Shown one piece after another: positions 7,221-14,919 of a stretch of DNA of 23,298 nucleotides; positions within the stretch are counted from its first letter, which is position 1, and the number at the start of each line of letters is the position of its first letter. Both the position numbers and the translations under genes were made by a program. Under the pieces are notes generated by a model. That model did not search any database. It was not told the DNA's origin and saw only the letters and a program-made list of their open reading frames with translations. The stretch comes from an uncultured Lachnospiraceae bacterium (GTDB lineage: Bacteria; Bacillota; Clostridia; Lachnospirales; Lachnospiraceae): positions 1 through 23,298 of the forward strand of contig CAJUPI010000050.1 in NCBI GenBank assembly GCA_910588125.1, in the 5' to 3' direction.

Positions 7221-10200
7221 TTATCTTCTCTCCACTTTTGCGATATCAACCAGCATCAGTTCCTTTGCCCGGTTCTCCAGGCTGGTGACTAGTGCTTCTG
7301 CCGTGTCCAGGCTGGTCAGCACATGCACTCCTGTCTCTATGGCATTTCGGCGGATCACAAACCCGTCATGGCTCCGCTCTGCCCCCTGCTGGGGAATATC
7401 AATCACCAGATCCATTTCATGTCCCAGGATCAGATCCAGAATATTCGGTGACTCCTGCTCCAGCTTCCGCACTGTCAACGCCTTCACTCCATTGGCATTT
7501 AAAACTCTGGCCGTTCCTCTGGTAGCAAATATCCGATATCCTACCTTCTGGAAGCGGCGGGCAATCTCCACCACTGCCTCATGCTCGGATTCCCGCACGG
7601 TGATCAACATATTTTTATGTTTCGGGAGCTTGATTCCCGCCCCCTCAAATGCTTTATAAAGCGCCTCATTAAAGGTTTTGGCTATTCCCAGGCACTCGCC
7701 CGTGGACTTCATCTCCGGCCCCAGGCTGATGTCTGCCCCGCGTATCTTTTCAAAAGAAAACACCGGCATTTTTATCGCGATGTATTCTGACTTTTTTTGC
7801 AGTCCCGCTGTATATCCCAGCTCCTTTAACGTATGCCCGCAAATTACCTGAGTAGCCAGCGGTACGATAGGAATTCCCGTCACCTTGCTGATGTAGGGCA
7901 CCGTCCGCGATGACCGGGGATTCACCTCAATGATAAAGACTTCCTCGTCCGCTACAATAAACTGGATATTAATCATTCCCTTCACATGGAGGGCCCGTGC
8001 CAATTTTTCCGTATAATCCACCAGTTTTGCTTCTGTCGCCGGAGTGATACTGGGCGCCGGATATACGGAAATGCTGTCTCCGGAATGGACGCCTGTACGT
8101 TCGATATGCTCCATAATACCGGGAATCAGAATATCTTTCCCGTCACAGACAGCATCTACCTCGATTTCCTTGCCCACAATATATTTGTCTACCAAAATAG
8201 GATGATCCTGCGCAATTTGATTTATAATACCGATGAATTCATCAATATCATGGTCATTGATGCAAATCTGCATCCCTTGTCCGCCAAGCACATAGGAAGG
8301 GCGCACCAGCACTGGATAGCCAAGCTCTTTTGCCGCCGCTTTGGCCTCATCGGCCGTAAAGACCGTATGCCCTGCCGGACGCGGGATCTGGCACTGCTCC
8401 AGAATGCGATCGAACCGCTCCCGATCCTCGGCCGCATCCACATCTTCGGCCGCGGTCCCCAAAACCGGCACTCCCATTTTCATCAATGCCTCGGTCAGCT
8501 TGATCGCTGTCTGGCCGCCAAACTGCACCACTGCCCCATCCGGTTTTTCCACATCTACAATGGATTCCACATCTTCCGGTGTCAGTGGCTCAAAATACAA
8601 CTTGTCCGCAATATCAAAATCCGTACTCACGGTTTCCGGATTGTTGTTAATAATAATCGTTTCATAGCCTTCTTTAGCGAACGCCCAAGTGCTATGTACG
8701 GAACAGAAATCAAACTCAATTCCTTGTCCGATACGGATTGGCCCCGAGCCTAATACCAGCACCTTCTTTTTTCCGCCTCCTGCTTCCGCCTCATTGCTTC
8801 CGTCAAAGCAGGAATAATAGTAAGGCGTCTCTGCCGCAAACTCTGCCGCACAAGTATCTACCATTTTATAAACAGCCCGGATCCCTGCGCCATAGCGCAT
8901 ATCCCGGATTTGTTGCACCGGTATGCCTGTCAGCCGGGATATCACGCGGTCCGGGAACTCCAGGCGCTTTGCCTCCCGTAAAAGCCCTTCTGTAAACGGC
9001 TCTGTTTTCAATGCTTGTTCCATCTCCACCAATACTGCCAGCTTATCGATAAACCAGGGATCGATACGGGTAATCTCATGAATCTCATCGTAAGAAATGC
9101 CCCGGCGCAGTGCCTCAGCGATCACCCATATTCGTCGGTCATCCACTTTTGCCAACTGCCTTTTCAGCCTTTCCTCATCCAGTCCGCTGAAATCATATCC
9201 ATTATTACCCGCCTCTGTGGAAGCAGGCGATGAGGTTTCGGAAAGCAGGCAATCCACATGCTGTTCCAGAGAGCGGATCGCTTTCATCAACGCCCCTTCA
9301 AAATTGGTGCAGATACTCATAACCTCCCCGGTTGCCTTCATCTGCGTGCCCAGAGTTCGTTTCGCCTGGATAAATTTGTCAAATGGCAGACGCGGCATCT
9401 TCACCACGCAGTAATCCAGCATAGGTTCAAAACAGGCACAAGTCTTTTTCGTCACGGCATTTTTGATCTCATCCAGAGTGTATCCCAGAGCAATCTTTGC
9501 CGCTACCTTGGCAATCGGATAACCGGTAGCCTTGGATGCCAGAGCTGAAGAGCGGCTGACCCGGGGATTTACCTCAATCACACAGTACTCAAAACTGTCC
9601 GGATTCAGCGCATACTGCACATTACAGCCACCGGTAATTCCCAGCTCGGTGATAATGTTCAATGCTGAGGACCGCAGCATCTGATACTCCTTATCTCCTA
9701 GCGTCTGCGAAGGCGCCACCACAATGCTGTCCCCCGTATGCACTCCCACCGGATCCATATTTTCCATATTACAAACCGTGATGACATTGCCTGCCCCATC
9801 CCGCATCACTTCATATTCTATTTCCTTCCATCCCGCGATACAGCGCTCCACCAACACCTGCCCCACACGGGAAAGACGCAGCCCGTTTTCTAGGATTTCG
9901 TGGCATTGCTCCGGATTTTGAGCTATACCACCACCGCTGCCACCCAGAGTATATGCCGGACGCAGTACCACCGGATATCCGATTTCGGCTGCAATTCGCA
10001 GTCCGTCCTCCACATCTTCCACGATGTCCGAGGGGGCTACTGGCTCACCGATCTTTTCCATCGTCTCTTTAAACAGCTCACGATCCTCGGCCTTTTTAAT
10101 TGTCAGAGCCGTGGTACCAATCAGGCGCACCTTGTTTTCTTTTAAAAAACCAGACTCCTCCAGCTCCATCGCCAGATTCAGCCCGGCCTGTCCTCCCAGT

Positions 10201-10466
10201 GTGGGCAATATGCTGTCCGGATGTTCCTTACGGATCAGCTGCTCTACCACTTCCACTGTCAGAGGTTCAATGTACACCCGATCCGCAATGTCCTTATCCG
10301 TCATAATGGTTGCCGGGTTAGAATTTAATAACACTACCTGGATCCCCTCTTCTTTAAGAGAGCGGCATGCCTGAGTGCCCGCATAGTCAAACTCTGCTGC
10401 CTGGCCGATCACGATCGGGCCGGAACCAAGGACCAGCACCTTCTTAATATCCGGATTCTTCGCCAT
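7221..10466 (-). CDS. carB: Carbamoyl-phosphate synthase large subunit
   Basis: The 1081-residue protein is full length. It catalyses formation of carbamoyl phosphate from bicarbonate, ATP and glutamine-derived ammonia for pyrimidine and arginine synthesis. It is an internal duplication: the first half opens with VLVLGSGPIVIGQAAEFDYAG (10-30) and the second with VLVLGSGPIRIGQGIEFDF (about 569-587). Each half holds an ATP-grasp core with VLRPAYTLGGSGGG (167-180) or LVRPSYVLGGQGM and the metal-binding IEVNPR triads. The C-terminal MGS-like allosteric domain (about 930-1081) keeps DLVIDIPQQG and RRNAIETGVHVLTSLDTAEAL. Its ATG overlaps the carA stop by one base (TAATG), so subunits are coupled. 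Downstream, an ABC ATPase follows at once. Confidence 0.98.
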   Translation of the reverse strand: MAKNPDIKKVLVLGSGPIVIGQAAEFDYAGTQACRSLKEEGIQVVLLNSNPATIMTDKDIADRVYIEPLTVEVVEQLIRKEHPDSILPTLGGQAGLNLAMELEESGFLKENKVRLIGTTALTIKKAEDRELFKETMEKIGEPVAPSDIVEDVEDGLRIAAEIGYPVVLRPAYTLGGSGGGIAQNPEQCHEILENGLRLSRVGQVLVERCIAGWKEIEYEVMRDGAGNVITVCNMENMDPVGVHTGDSIVVAPSQTLGDKEYQMLRSSALNIITELGITGGCNVQYALNPDSFEYCVIEVNPRVSRSSALASKATGYPIAKVAAKIALGYTLDEIKNAVTKKTCACFEPMLDYCVVKMPRLPFDKFIQAKRTLGTQMKATGEVMSICTNFEGALMKAIRSLEQHVDCLLSETSSPASTEAGNNGYDFSGLDEERLKRQLAKVDDRRIWVIAEALRRGISYDEIHEITRIDPWFIDKLAVLVEMEQALKTEPFTEGLLREAKRLEFPDRVISRLTGIPVQQIRDMRYGAGIRAVYKMVDTCAAEFAAETPYYYSCFDGSNEAEAGGGKKKVLVLGSGPIRIGQGIEFDFCSVHSTWAFAKEGYETIIINNNPETVSTDFDIADKLYFEPLTPEDVESIVDVEKPDGAVVQFGGQTAIKLTEALMKMGVPVLGTAAEDVDAAEDRERFDRILEQCQIPRPAGHTVFTADEAKAAAKELGYPVLVRPSYVLGGQGMQICINDHDIDEFIGIINQIAQDHPILVDKYIVGKEIEVDAVCDGKDILIPGIMEHIERTGVHSGDSISVYPAPSITPATEAKLVDYTEKLARALHVKGMINIQFIVADEEVFIIEVNPRSSRTVPYISKVTGIPIVPLATQVICGHTLKELGYTAGLQKKSEYIAIKMPVFSFEKIRGADISLGPEMKSTGECLGIAKTFNEALYKAFEGAGIKLPKHKNMLITVRESEHEAVVEIARRFQKVGYRIFATRGTARVLNANGVKALTVRKLEQESPNILDLILGHEMDLVIDIPQQGAERSHDGFVIRRNAIETGVHVLTSLDTAEALVTSLENRAKELMLVDIAKVERR

Positions 10467-11578
10467 TATTGATTTCCTCCCATCATTTCGATAAACCGGT
10501 CAAACAGATAGCCAGAATCCCGGGGACCCGGACAGGCCTCCGGATGAAACTGCACGGTAAAAATATTCTTTCCGACATACGCTATTCCCTCATTCGTACC
10601 GTCATTGACATTAACAAATGCCGGCGCCGCCACTTTAGGATCCAGGCTTTCCGGATCCACCGCATAGCCATGGTTCTGGGAAGATATATACACTCTTTTA
10701 GTAGCTAAATCCATTACCGGATGATTGCCGCCCCGATGGCCGTATTTTAATTTATAAGTATCCGCGCCCGTCGCCAGCGCCATCAGCTGATGCCCCAGAC
10801 AGATGGCAAAAATCGGCACATCGGATTCATAGAGCTTGCGGATCTCACGTATGATTTCTACATTTTCCTTTGGATCCCCGGGACCATTCGAGAGCATAAT
10901 ACCATCTGGATTTGCTGCCAGTATCTCCTCTGCCGGGGTATATCCGGGATATATTGTCACTTCACAGCCCCGTTCTGTGAGCGAACGGGCAATGTTCTTT
11001 TTCGCTCCCAAGTCCAGAAGGGCCACTCTTCTACCCTCACCGGCATGTGTTTGCCGATCTCTATTTTTCCCGTCCACAGATGGAAAAAGATATTTTTTCT
11101 CACAGGAAACAGCCTTTACCACACCCGTTACCTGGTAATTTTTCATTCGCTTCACGGGTTCGGCATAATCTTGATAGACATGAGTCGTAATCATGCCATT
11201 CATAGTGCCTTTTTCTCTTAAAATTTTGGTGAGGGCTCTTGTATCAATACCACAGATACCAGGAATATCATATTTTTTCAAGAAATTCTGAATCGTGTCC
11301 CCGCTTCGGAAATTGCTGGGAATTCGAGATAATTCACGGACAATAAAACCATCCGGCCATGGCCTGTCGGACTCCATATCCTCGGTACAAATACCGTAAT
11401 TGCCGATCAGCGGATACGTCATCACCACCGCTTGTCCCGCATAGGAAGGATCTGTCAAAACTTCCAGATAACCGGTCATGGATGTGTTGAATACGATTTC
11501 GCTGATAACCTCCCGGTCAGAACCAATGCTGTTGCCACAGAATACCGTTCCGTCCTCCAATATGAGAAATGCTTTCAT
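10466..11578 (-). CDS. carA: Carbamoyl-phosphate synthase small (glutaminase) subunit
   Basis: The 370-residue glutamine-hydrolysing subunit passes ammonia to CarB. The N-terminal CPSase_sm domain contains FNTSMTGYLEVLTDPSYAGQ (30-49), and the class I amidotransferase domain carries nucleophile C260 (FAICLGHQ) with H345 and E347 (QFHPEACPGP). The length is typical. The usual oxyanion region SNGPGDP (230-236) is present. The start at 11578 overlaps the stop of a 41-codon upstream ORF (ATGA). Its own Shine-Dalgarno (AAAGGA) is about 13 nt away and weak, consistent with coupled translation. A strong promoter lies at 11762-11790. Confidence 0.98.
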   Translation of the reverse strand: MKAFLILEDGTVFCGNSIGSDREVISEIVFNTSMTGYLEVLTDPSYAGQAVVMTYPLIGNYGICTEDMESDRPWPDGFIVRELSRIPSNFRSGDTIQNFLKKYDIPGICGIDTRALTKILREKGTMNGMITTHVYQDYAEPVKRMKNYQVTGVVKAVSCEKKYLFPSVDGKNRDRQTHAGEGRRVALLDLGAKKNIARSLTERGCEVTIYPGYTPAEEILAANPDGIMLSNGPGDPKENVEIIREIRKLYESDVPIFAICLGHQLMALATGADTYKLKYGHRGGNHPVMDLATKRVYISSQNHGYAVDPESLDPKVAAPAFVNVNDGTNEGIAYVGKNIFTVQFHPEACPGPRDSGYLFDRFIEMMGGNQ

Positions 11579-11700
11579 AGATGGGAATCAATCCTTTCTT
11601 TATCCATTGTCATGAGAAGCTGAAACATAAATCCGCCCGCATTGATATCTGCCAGAATCCTGATGCCAGCTTCAAGGTTTCGGGATACGCGGAAAACCAT
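11575..11700 (-). CDS. Small ORF (41 aa) in the carA leader, overlapping carA
   Basis: In the carA leader an ATG (complement of 11698-11700) opens 41 codons ending in TGA at 11575-11577, which overlaps the carA ATG as ATGA. GGGAG lies about 9 nt before the start. The peptide begins MVFRVSRNLEAGIRILADIN and ends DKERIDSHL; it has a hydrophobic middle (GGFMFQLLMTM) but no clear TM helix or known family. It lies fully downstream of the predicted transcription start, so it should be on the carAB mRNA. It could be a coupling or leader peptide controlling carA translation, or a real small protein. It could also be chance, since 41 open codons are not rare. Confidence 0.45.
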   Translation of the reverse strand: MVFRVSRNLEAGIRILADINAGGFMFQLLMTMDKERIDSHL

Positions 11701-11761
11701 AGGAAGGTCTCCCGGAAAGGGCGCCGGAAATCATCACCGGATTTTTGCCCAAATTGGTAAG

Positions 11762-11790
11762 ATTATACATGATTTCCCTTTTTATTTCAA
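11762..11790 (-). promoter_or_regulatory. Promoter of the carAB transcript
   Basis: On the minus strand, -35 TTGAAA (complement of 11785-11790) and a perfect -10 TATAAT (complement of 11762-11767) are 17 nt apart. The predicted start leaves a leader of about 175 nt before carA, holding a GC-rich stretch (TTCCGGCGCCCTTTCCGGGA) that can fold and the small ORF. I see no PyrR-binding consensus. Confidence 0.75.
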
Positions 11791-11919
11791 GCAGTTATTT
11801 TAAATTCTTTGCGGTTCCCGGAGAATTCTTTATTTTCTTAATTTTTATCTTCCATAAAAATACATATTCCCCCTCGAAATAGAATATATTTTCTATGATC
11901 ATTTCCCATCGAGGTTTCT

Positions 11920-13194
11920 ATGAAAAAAGACTTTTCTGTCACTGCCGCTGATACTCCTTCCCGCGGTTTTTTACAGGTAAATGTTGTCAATATCGAAAAT
12001 AATTTCCCGATTCAAAATGCCACCGTCTCGATCACTGATAGCGGGGAGCCGGACAATACCATAGAAAAGATTACCACCAATAATTCAGGACAGACGGAGC
12101 AGGTTTCCTTGCCGGCGCCCCCATTGGATTATAGCCTGCAGCCCGGAGATCAGCGGCCATATTCAGAGTATAATTTGCAGATTTCTGCACCGGGCTTTAA
12201 GACCACACGGATTACCGGCACGGAAATTCTGCCGGAAGCGACAGCGATTCAGCCGGTACGGCTGGAACCGGAGACAGATCCGGCGCCAGAGGAAAACCCG
12301 ATTGTGATTCCCGATCATACTTTATATGGCAGTTATCCTCCCAAAATCGCTGAACCGGAGATCCAGCCGGTGGGAGAAAGCGGTGAAATCGTACTCAGCC
12401 GCGTAGTTGTTCCCCAGACAATAGTCGTTCATGACGGAGTCCCTACCGATTCTACTGCCAAAAACTATTATGTTCCGTATCGGGATTATATCAAAAATGT
12501 AGCTTCCAGCGAGATTTATGCTACCTGGCCCCAGGCTACCATCACGGCCAATGTATTGGCTATCATGAGCTTTACGCTGAACCGGGTTTATACAGAACAC
12601 TACCGGAATCGAGGATATGATTTTACCATCACTTCATCTACTGCCTTTGATCACAAATGGATCTATGGAAGAAATATATATGAAAGCATCTCTTTAATTG
12701 TGGATGAAATTTTTGATAATTATTTATCCCGGCCGGAAGTCCGGCAGCCCATTCTGACTCAGTACTGTGACGGCCGCCAGGTTCAATGCCTGCATCGTGG
12801 ATGGATGACCCAGTGGGGATCCTGTGATTTAGGCGAGCAGGGCTATAGCCCTATTGAAATTATCCGGAATTTCTATGGCGACAATATGTATATTAATACG
12901 GCTGAAGAAATCTCCGGAATTCCTGCTTCCTGGCCTGGCTATAATCTGGGTCCTGGCTCTTCCGGCCAGAAGGTCCGGCAGGTGCAGGAACAGCTCGATG
13001 CCATCTCCACGGTCTATTCCGCCATCCCGCATATTACTCCTGATGGCATTTATGGCCCGGCTACGGCAGAATCGGTAAAAACGTTTCAATCTGTCTTCGG
13101 GCTTCCTCAGACAGGTGTGATTGATTTTGCTACCTGGTACAAAATTTCTCATATCTATGTGGCAGTGTCCGGTATCGGAGAGCTGTATGGTTAA
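11920..13194 (+). CDS. SleC-like spore cortex-lytic protein (SpoIID-type domain plus peptidoglycan-binding domain)
   Basis: The 424-residue protein matches the layout and length of clostridial SleC proteins. Residues about 16-118 form a carboxypeptidase-regulatory-like beta sandwich (FLQVNVVNIENNFPIQNATV); a linker ends in LYGSYPPKI. A SpoIID-like lytic transglycosylase domain (about 185-325) carries the candidate catalytic E198 in NVASSEIYATWP. A C-terminal peptidoglycan-binding domain (about 346-412) contains GIYGPATAESVKTFQ. There is no classical signal peptide, as in SleC, which is packaged in the spore. The family degrades spore cortex peptidoglycan at germination, after proteolytic activation. 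No csp protease gene is adjacent. GAGG precedes the ATG; no sporulation sigma promoter could be assigned. It may be SleC itself or a paralogue. Confidence 0.85.
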   Translation: MKKDFSVTAADTPSRGFLQVNVVNIENNFPIQNATVSITDSGEPDNTIEKITTNNSGQTEQVSLPAPPLDYSLQPGDQRPYSEYNLQISAPGFKTTRITGTEILPEATAIQPVRLEPETDPAPEENPIVIPDHTLYGSYPPKIAEPEIQPVGESGEIVLSRVVVPQTIVVHDGVPTDSTAKNYYVPYRDYIKNVASSEIYATWPQATITANVLAIMSFTLNRVYTEHYRNRGYDFTITSSTAFDHKWIYGRNIYESISLIVDEIFDNYLSRPEVRQPILTQYCDGRQVQCLHRGWMTQWGSCDLGEQGYSPIEIIRNFYGDNMYINTAEEISGIPASWPGYNLGPGSSGQKVRQVQEQLDAISTVYSAIPHITPDGIYGPATAESVKTFQSVFGLPQTGVIDFATWYKISHIYVAVSGIGELYG

Positions 13195-13234
13195 CGCACT
13201 ATGATGTCATTTAATTGATTTTCTCAGAAGGTAC

Positions 13235-13363
13235 GCCATGAAAAAAGGAGCGGGAAGCAGCGGACAATGGTCTGTTGCTTTTTCCGGTTTCGGGATCAAG
13301 AATTCCTGCAAAGTCAAAAGCAACAGACCATTGTCCGCTGCTTCCCGCTCCTTTTTCCATGGC
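13235..13363. repeat. Complete inverted repeat family B (48-bp arms, 33-nt loop)
   Basis: Arms 13235-13282 and 13316-13363 are reverse complements with one mismatch (13241 against 13357). They share blocks such as GGAGCGGGAAGCAGCGGACA and ATGGTCTGTTGCTTTT. Only 33 nt separate them, so either strand or its RNA would form a 48-bp hairpin. A second copy begins at 23272, where 27 nt including the flank ACTCAGCC match, showing this is a dispersed element larger on that side than the stem. It resembles a MITE or a hairpin-type repeat. An ATG-initiated 42-codon frame crosses the hairpin but is probably incidental. Confidence 0.85.
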
Positions 13364-13446
13364 TGAGTTTTCTTGGGACGAAATTTAATGATATTTGAGA
13401 CCTTAAGGGAGGTACATCGATTCTACAATGTTTCCCTTTTGTCTTA

Positions 13447-13460
13447 TGTAGGACAACATA
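13447..13460 (+). promoter_or_regulatory. Operator-like motif, copy 1
   Basis: TGTAGGACAACATA is nearly identical to TGTATGACAACACA at 13535-13548 in the same promoter region. The flanks make it weakly palindromic (TATGT...ACATA). With copy 2 it brackets the GntR promoter, as expected for an autoregulator; binding is inferred. Confidence 0.4.
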
Positions 13461-13499
13461 GATGTGGCTAATCGATTTCTATCGTTTCTAAAAATCCCT

Positions 13500-13528
13500 T
13501 TGACACTTATTTCTTTCAGTATTATAAT
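13500..13528 (+). promoter_or_regulatory. Near-consensus sigma-A promoter of the GntR gene
   Basis: TTGACA at 13500-13505 and TATAAT at 13523-13528 are both perfect hexamers with 17-nt spacing, the strongest promoter in the window. Such strength for a regulator usually means tight repression, which fits the adjacent operator-like motifs. Confidence 0.85.
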
Positions 13529-13533
13529 AGTCT

Positions 13534-13548
13534 TTGTATGACAACACA
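13534..13548 (+). promoter_or_regulatory. Operator-like motif, copy 2 (TTGT-ATG-ACAA palindrome)
   Basis: TTGTATGACAA (13534-13544) is a perfect 4-3-4 palindrome a few bases downstream of the -10, covering the likely transcription start. FCD-type GntR operators are typically short palindromes of this kind. It shares TGTAkGACAACAyA with copy 1. Confidence 0.5.
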
Positions 13549-13571
13549 CAATTTTCAGGAGAACCTATATC

Positions 13572-14282
13572 ATGTCCAATCCCATTCATCAACTACAAGA
13601 TCTGCTAAATGTGCGTCCCCAAAAGAATATGTCTGACATGATATATGAAAAAATCAGCCAGCTTATCCAAACGGGTGAGATACCGGAAGGTTATGTTTTT
13701 CCCAATGAAGCAATTCTTTGTGAACAACTTTCCATCGGCAGAAGCACGATTCGGGAAGCCTATAAAGGGCTGGAACTATCTGGCTATGTAACGCGGAGCA
13801 AACGTGGTACCATCGTCAACAGCTACTCTGCCATCCTGCAGGCAACCCCCTTAAAATCCGTCATCCCGGGTACCAGCCAGGAAAATTTTCTGGAGTTTCG
13901 TCTGATGTTAGAGGGGCAAAATGCTGCTCTGGCCGCCGAACGGGCGGCTCCGGAAGAATGTGAACAACTTCAGTTGATTCATGAGCAGTTAATCCATGCC
14001 CAGCAGGAGAATAACTACGAACAGATTGCCATCCTGGATCGCAGCTTTCACGAAGCCATCGCCGCCTATACGCACAATCCGTTAATGATCACTGCCATGG
14101 CCGCTATAGCAGAAGCCTGTGAGATCGAAACCCGGGAAGCGCTTTCAAAGGTAGCAATCCTTTCCCAAACCATTGAAAAGATTATCTCTATGCATCAGGC
14201 TATTTTAGACGCTATTCGCAATCAAAGCCCGGGAGAGGCCATGACTGATATGTTAAACCATATTGCGGATATCAGTGATTGA
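13572..14282 (+). CDS. GntR-family (FadR/FCD subfamily) transcriptional regulator
   Basis: The 236-residue protein has an N-terminal winged helix (about 20-85, with CEQLSIGRSTIREAYKGLE and the wing GYVTRSKRGTIV) and a C-terminal FCD domain (about 105-232). Candidate metal or ligand residues are D156, H160 (LDRSFHEAI), H208 (SMHQAI) and H230 (MLNHI), the usual FCD pattern. Such regulators respond to small organic acids or sugar acids. It has no metabolic genes beside it: a hairpin repeat lies on each side and the flanking genes are unrelated, so its regulon is elsewhere or lost. CAGGAG precedes the start by 10 nt. Confidence 0.93.
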   Translation: MSNPIHQLQDLLNVRPQKNMSDMIYEKISQLIQTGEIPEGYVFPNEAILCEQLSIGRSTIREAYKGLELSGYVTRSKRGTIVNSYSAILQATPLKSVIPGTSQENFLEFRLMLEGQNAALAAERAAPEECEQLQLIHEQLIHAQQENNYEQIAILDRSFHEAIAAYTHNPLMITAMAAIAEACEIETREALSKVAILSQTIEKIISMHQAILDAIRNQSPGEAMTDMLNHIADISD

Positions 14283-14317
14283 CCACACCATCCTCACTTA
14301 CCTCACGTAACAAAAAA

Positions 14318-14430
14318 GGCGTTGCAAAATAAATTCCCTGTCATTTCTCTATCCTGTGTTCGGACGGTTCACATACAAACAGCCGGACACTAGATAAGAG
14401 AAATGACAGGGAATTTATTTTGCAATGCCC
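14318..14430. repeat. Complete inverted repeat family A (about 46-bp arms)
   Basis: Arms 14319-14363 and 14384-14429 pair over their length with a few mismatches and one single-base insertion. The core GTTGCAAAATAA...CCCTGTCATTTCTC is perfect, and the loop is about 20 nt. The ends (GGCGTTGC / GCAATGCC) resemble transposon termini, so a MITE is the best guess. Another copy forms the first 53 bases of the window in the opposite orientation. Between the convergent GntR and membrane-protein genes it could also terminate both transcripts. Confidence 0.85.
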
Positions 14431-14445
14431 TCTTCTATATAAAAA

Positions 14446-14859
14446 TTATTTCTTCTGTGCTTCCGTTTCCTCGCTAAATCCGTCAATCAGCTTGACTGCT
14501 CCGCTCACACAGGGATAATACCTCCCGAATTCTTCCGCCTTTCCGATTCGGAATTTATAATATTTTCCGGTTTTAATCTGTCTGAATACATCAGATTCTT
14601 CAAAACGCTCTCCAATCGCCTCATCAGCAATCTCAAAAATGTCTTCTTTCCCGTCCTTTTCTTCACAATGAAGCAGATAAACCGTTTCCCCATCTATCTC
14701 CGTAACTTCTTTTTTAACAACATGCACTTCCACAAACCATCGATCGTATTTTGGCACTTCAATGGGATGCATTAAAAAAATCGCCAGAAGAGCCACTACC
14801 ACAACTCCCAATACCATATACCGAACAGCATCTGCTGTCATTTTCCGCTCCCAGTCCAT
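14446..14859 (-). CDS. Small membrane-anchored protein of unknown function
   Basis: The 137-residue protein has a short charged N-terminus, one TM helix (about 14-30, MVLGVVVVALLAIFLM) and an extracytoplasmic domain of about 105 residues. The latter includes VHVVKKEVTEIDGETVYLL and YYKFRIGKAEEFGRYYPCV and looks like a small beta-rich (OB- or SH3-like) fold. The start at 14859 is chosen because GGGAGG lies 9 nt upstream; an alternative ATG at 14889 would add 10 residues but has a weaker site. It follows hflX by about 60 nt on the same strand and is probably the last gene of that transcript. No family was recognised. Confidence 0.7.
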   Translation of the reverse strand: MDWERKMTADAVRYMVLGVVVVALLAIFLMHPIEVPKYDRWFVEVHVVKKEVTEIDGETVYLLHCEEKDGKEDIFEIADEAIGERFEESDVFRQIKTGKYYKFRIGKAEEFGRYYPCVSGAVKLIDGFSEETEAQKK

Positions 14860-14919
14860 CCTGCTTTTCCTCCCAAATCCTATATCCATTCTGATGCTTT
14901 GATCTCTTCCCTGTTCCCC

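Larger units (their letters stand above)
13195..13571. other. 377-bp intergenic region with hairpin repeat, promoter and operator-like motifs
   Basis: The gap between the SleC-like gene and the GntR gene contains no protein gene I can support. It holds the family B hairpin (13235-13363), a stretch of ordinary sequence (13364-13446), two related motifs TGTAkGACAACAyA (13447-13460, 13535-13548) and a near-consensus sigma-A promoter (13500-13528). The hairpin is placed to terminate the SleC-like transcript. Confidence 0.6.

Noticed and set aside
7976..8753. 255-codon plus-strand open frame inside carB
   Set aside because: It lies wholly antisense to conserved carB sequence, has no family-like motifs and mirrors codon constraints of carB.
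11579..11761. PyrR-type attenuator in the carA leader
   Set aside because: No PyrR-binding consensus or clear terminator/antiterminator pair could be found by eye.
11791..11919. Sporulation sigma (E, G or K) promoter for the SleC-like gene
   Set aside because: CATA-like and ATATT-like pieces exist but no pair has correct spacing to a -35 element.
13238..13366. 42-codon ORF running through the family B hairpin
   Set aside because: Both halves encode reverse-complement sequence, so the peptide is dictated by the palindrome; no ribosome site.
13235..14430. Retron or diversity-generating element suggested by the long hairpins
   Set aside because: No reverse transcriptase, template repeat or effector gene nearby; the hairpins recur as dispersed repeats.
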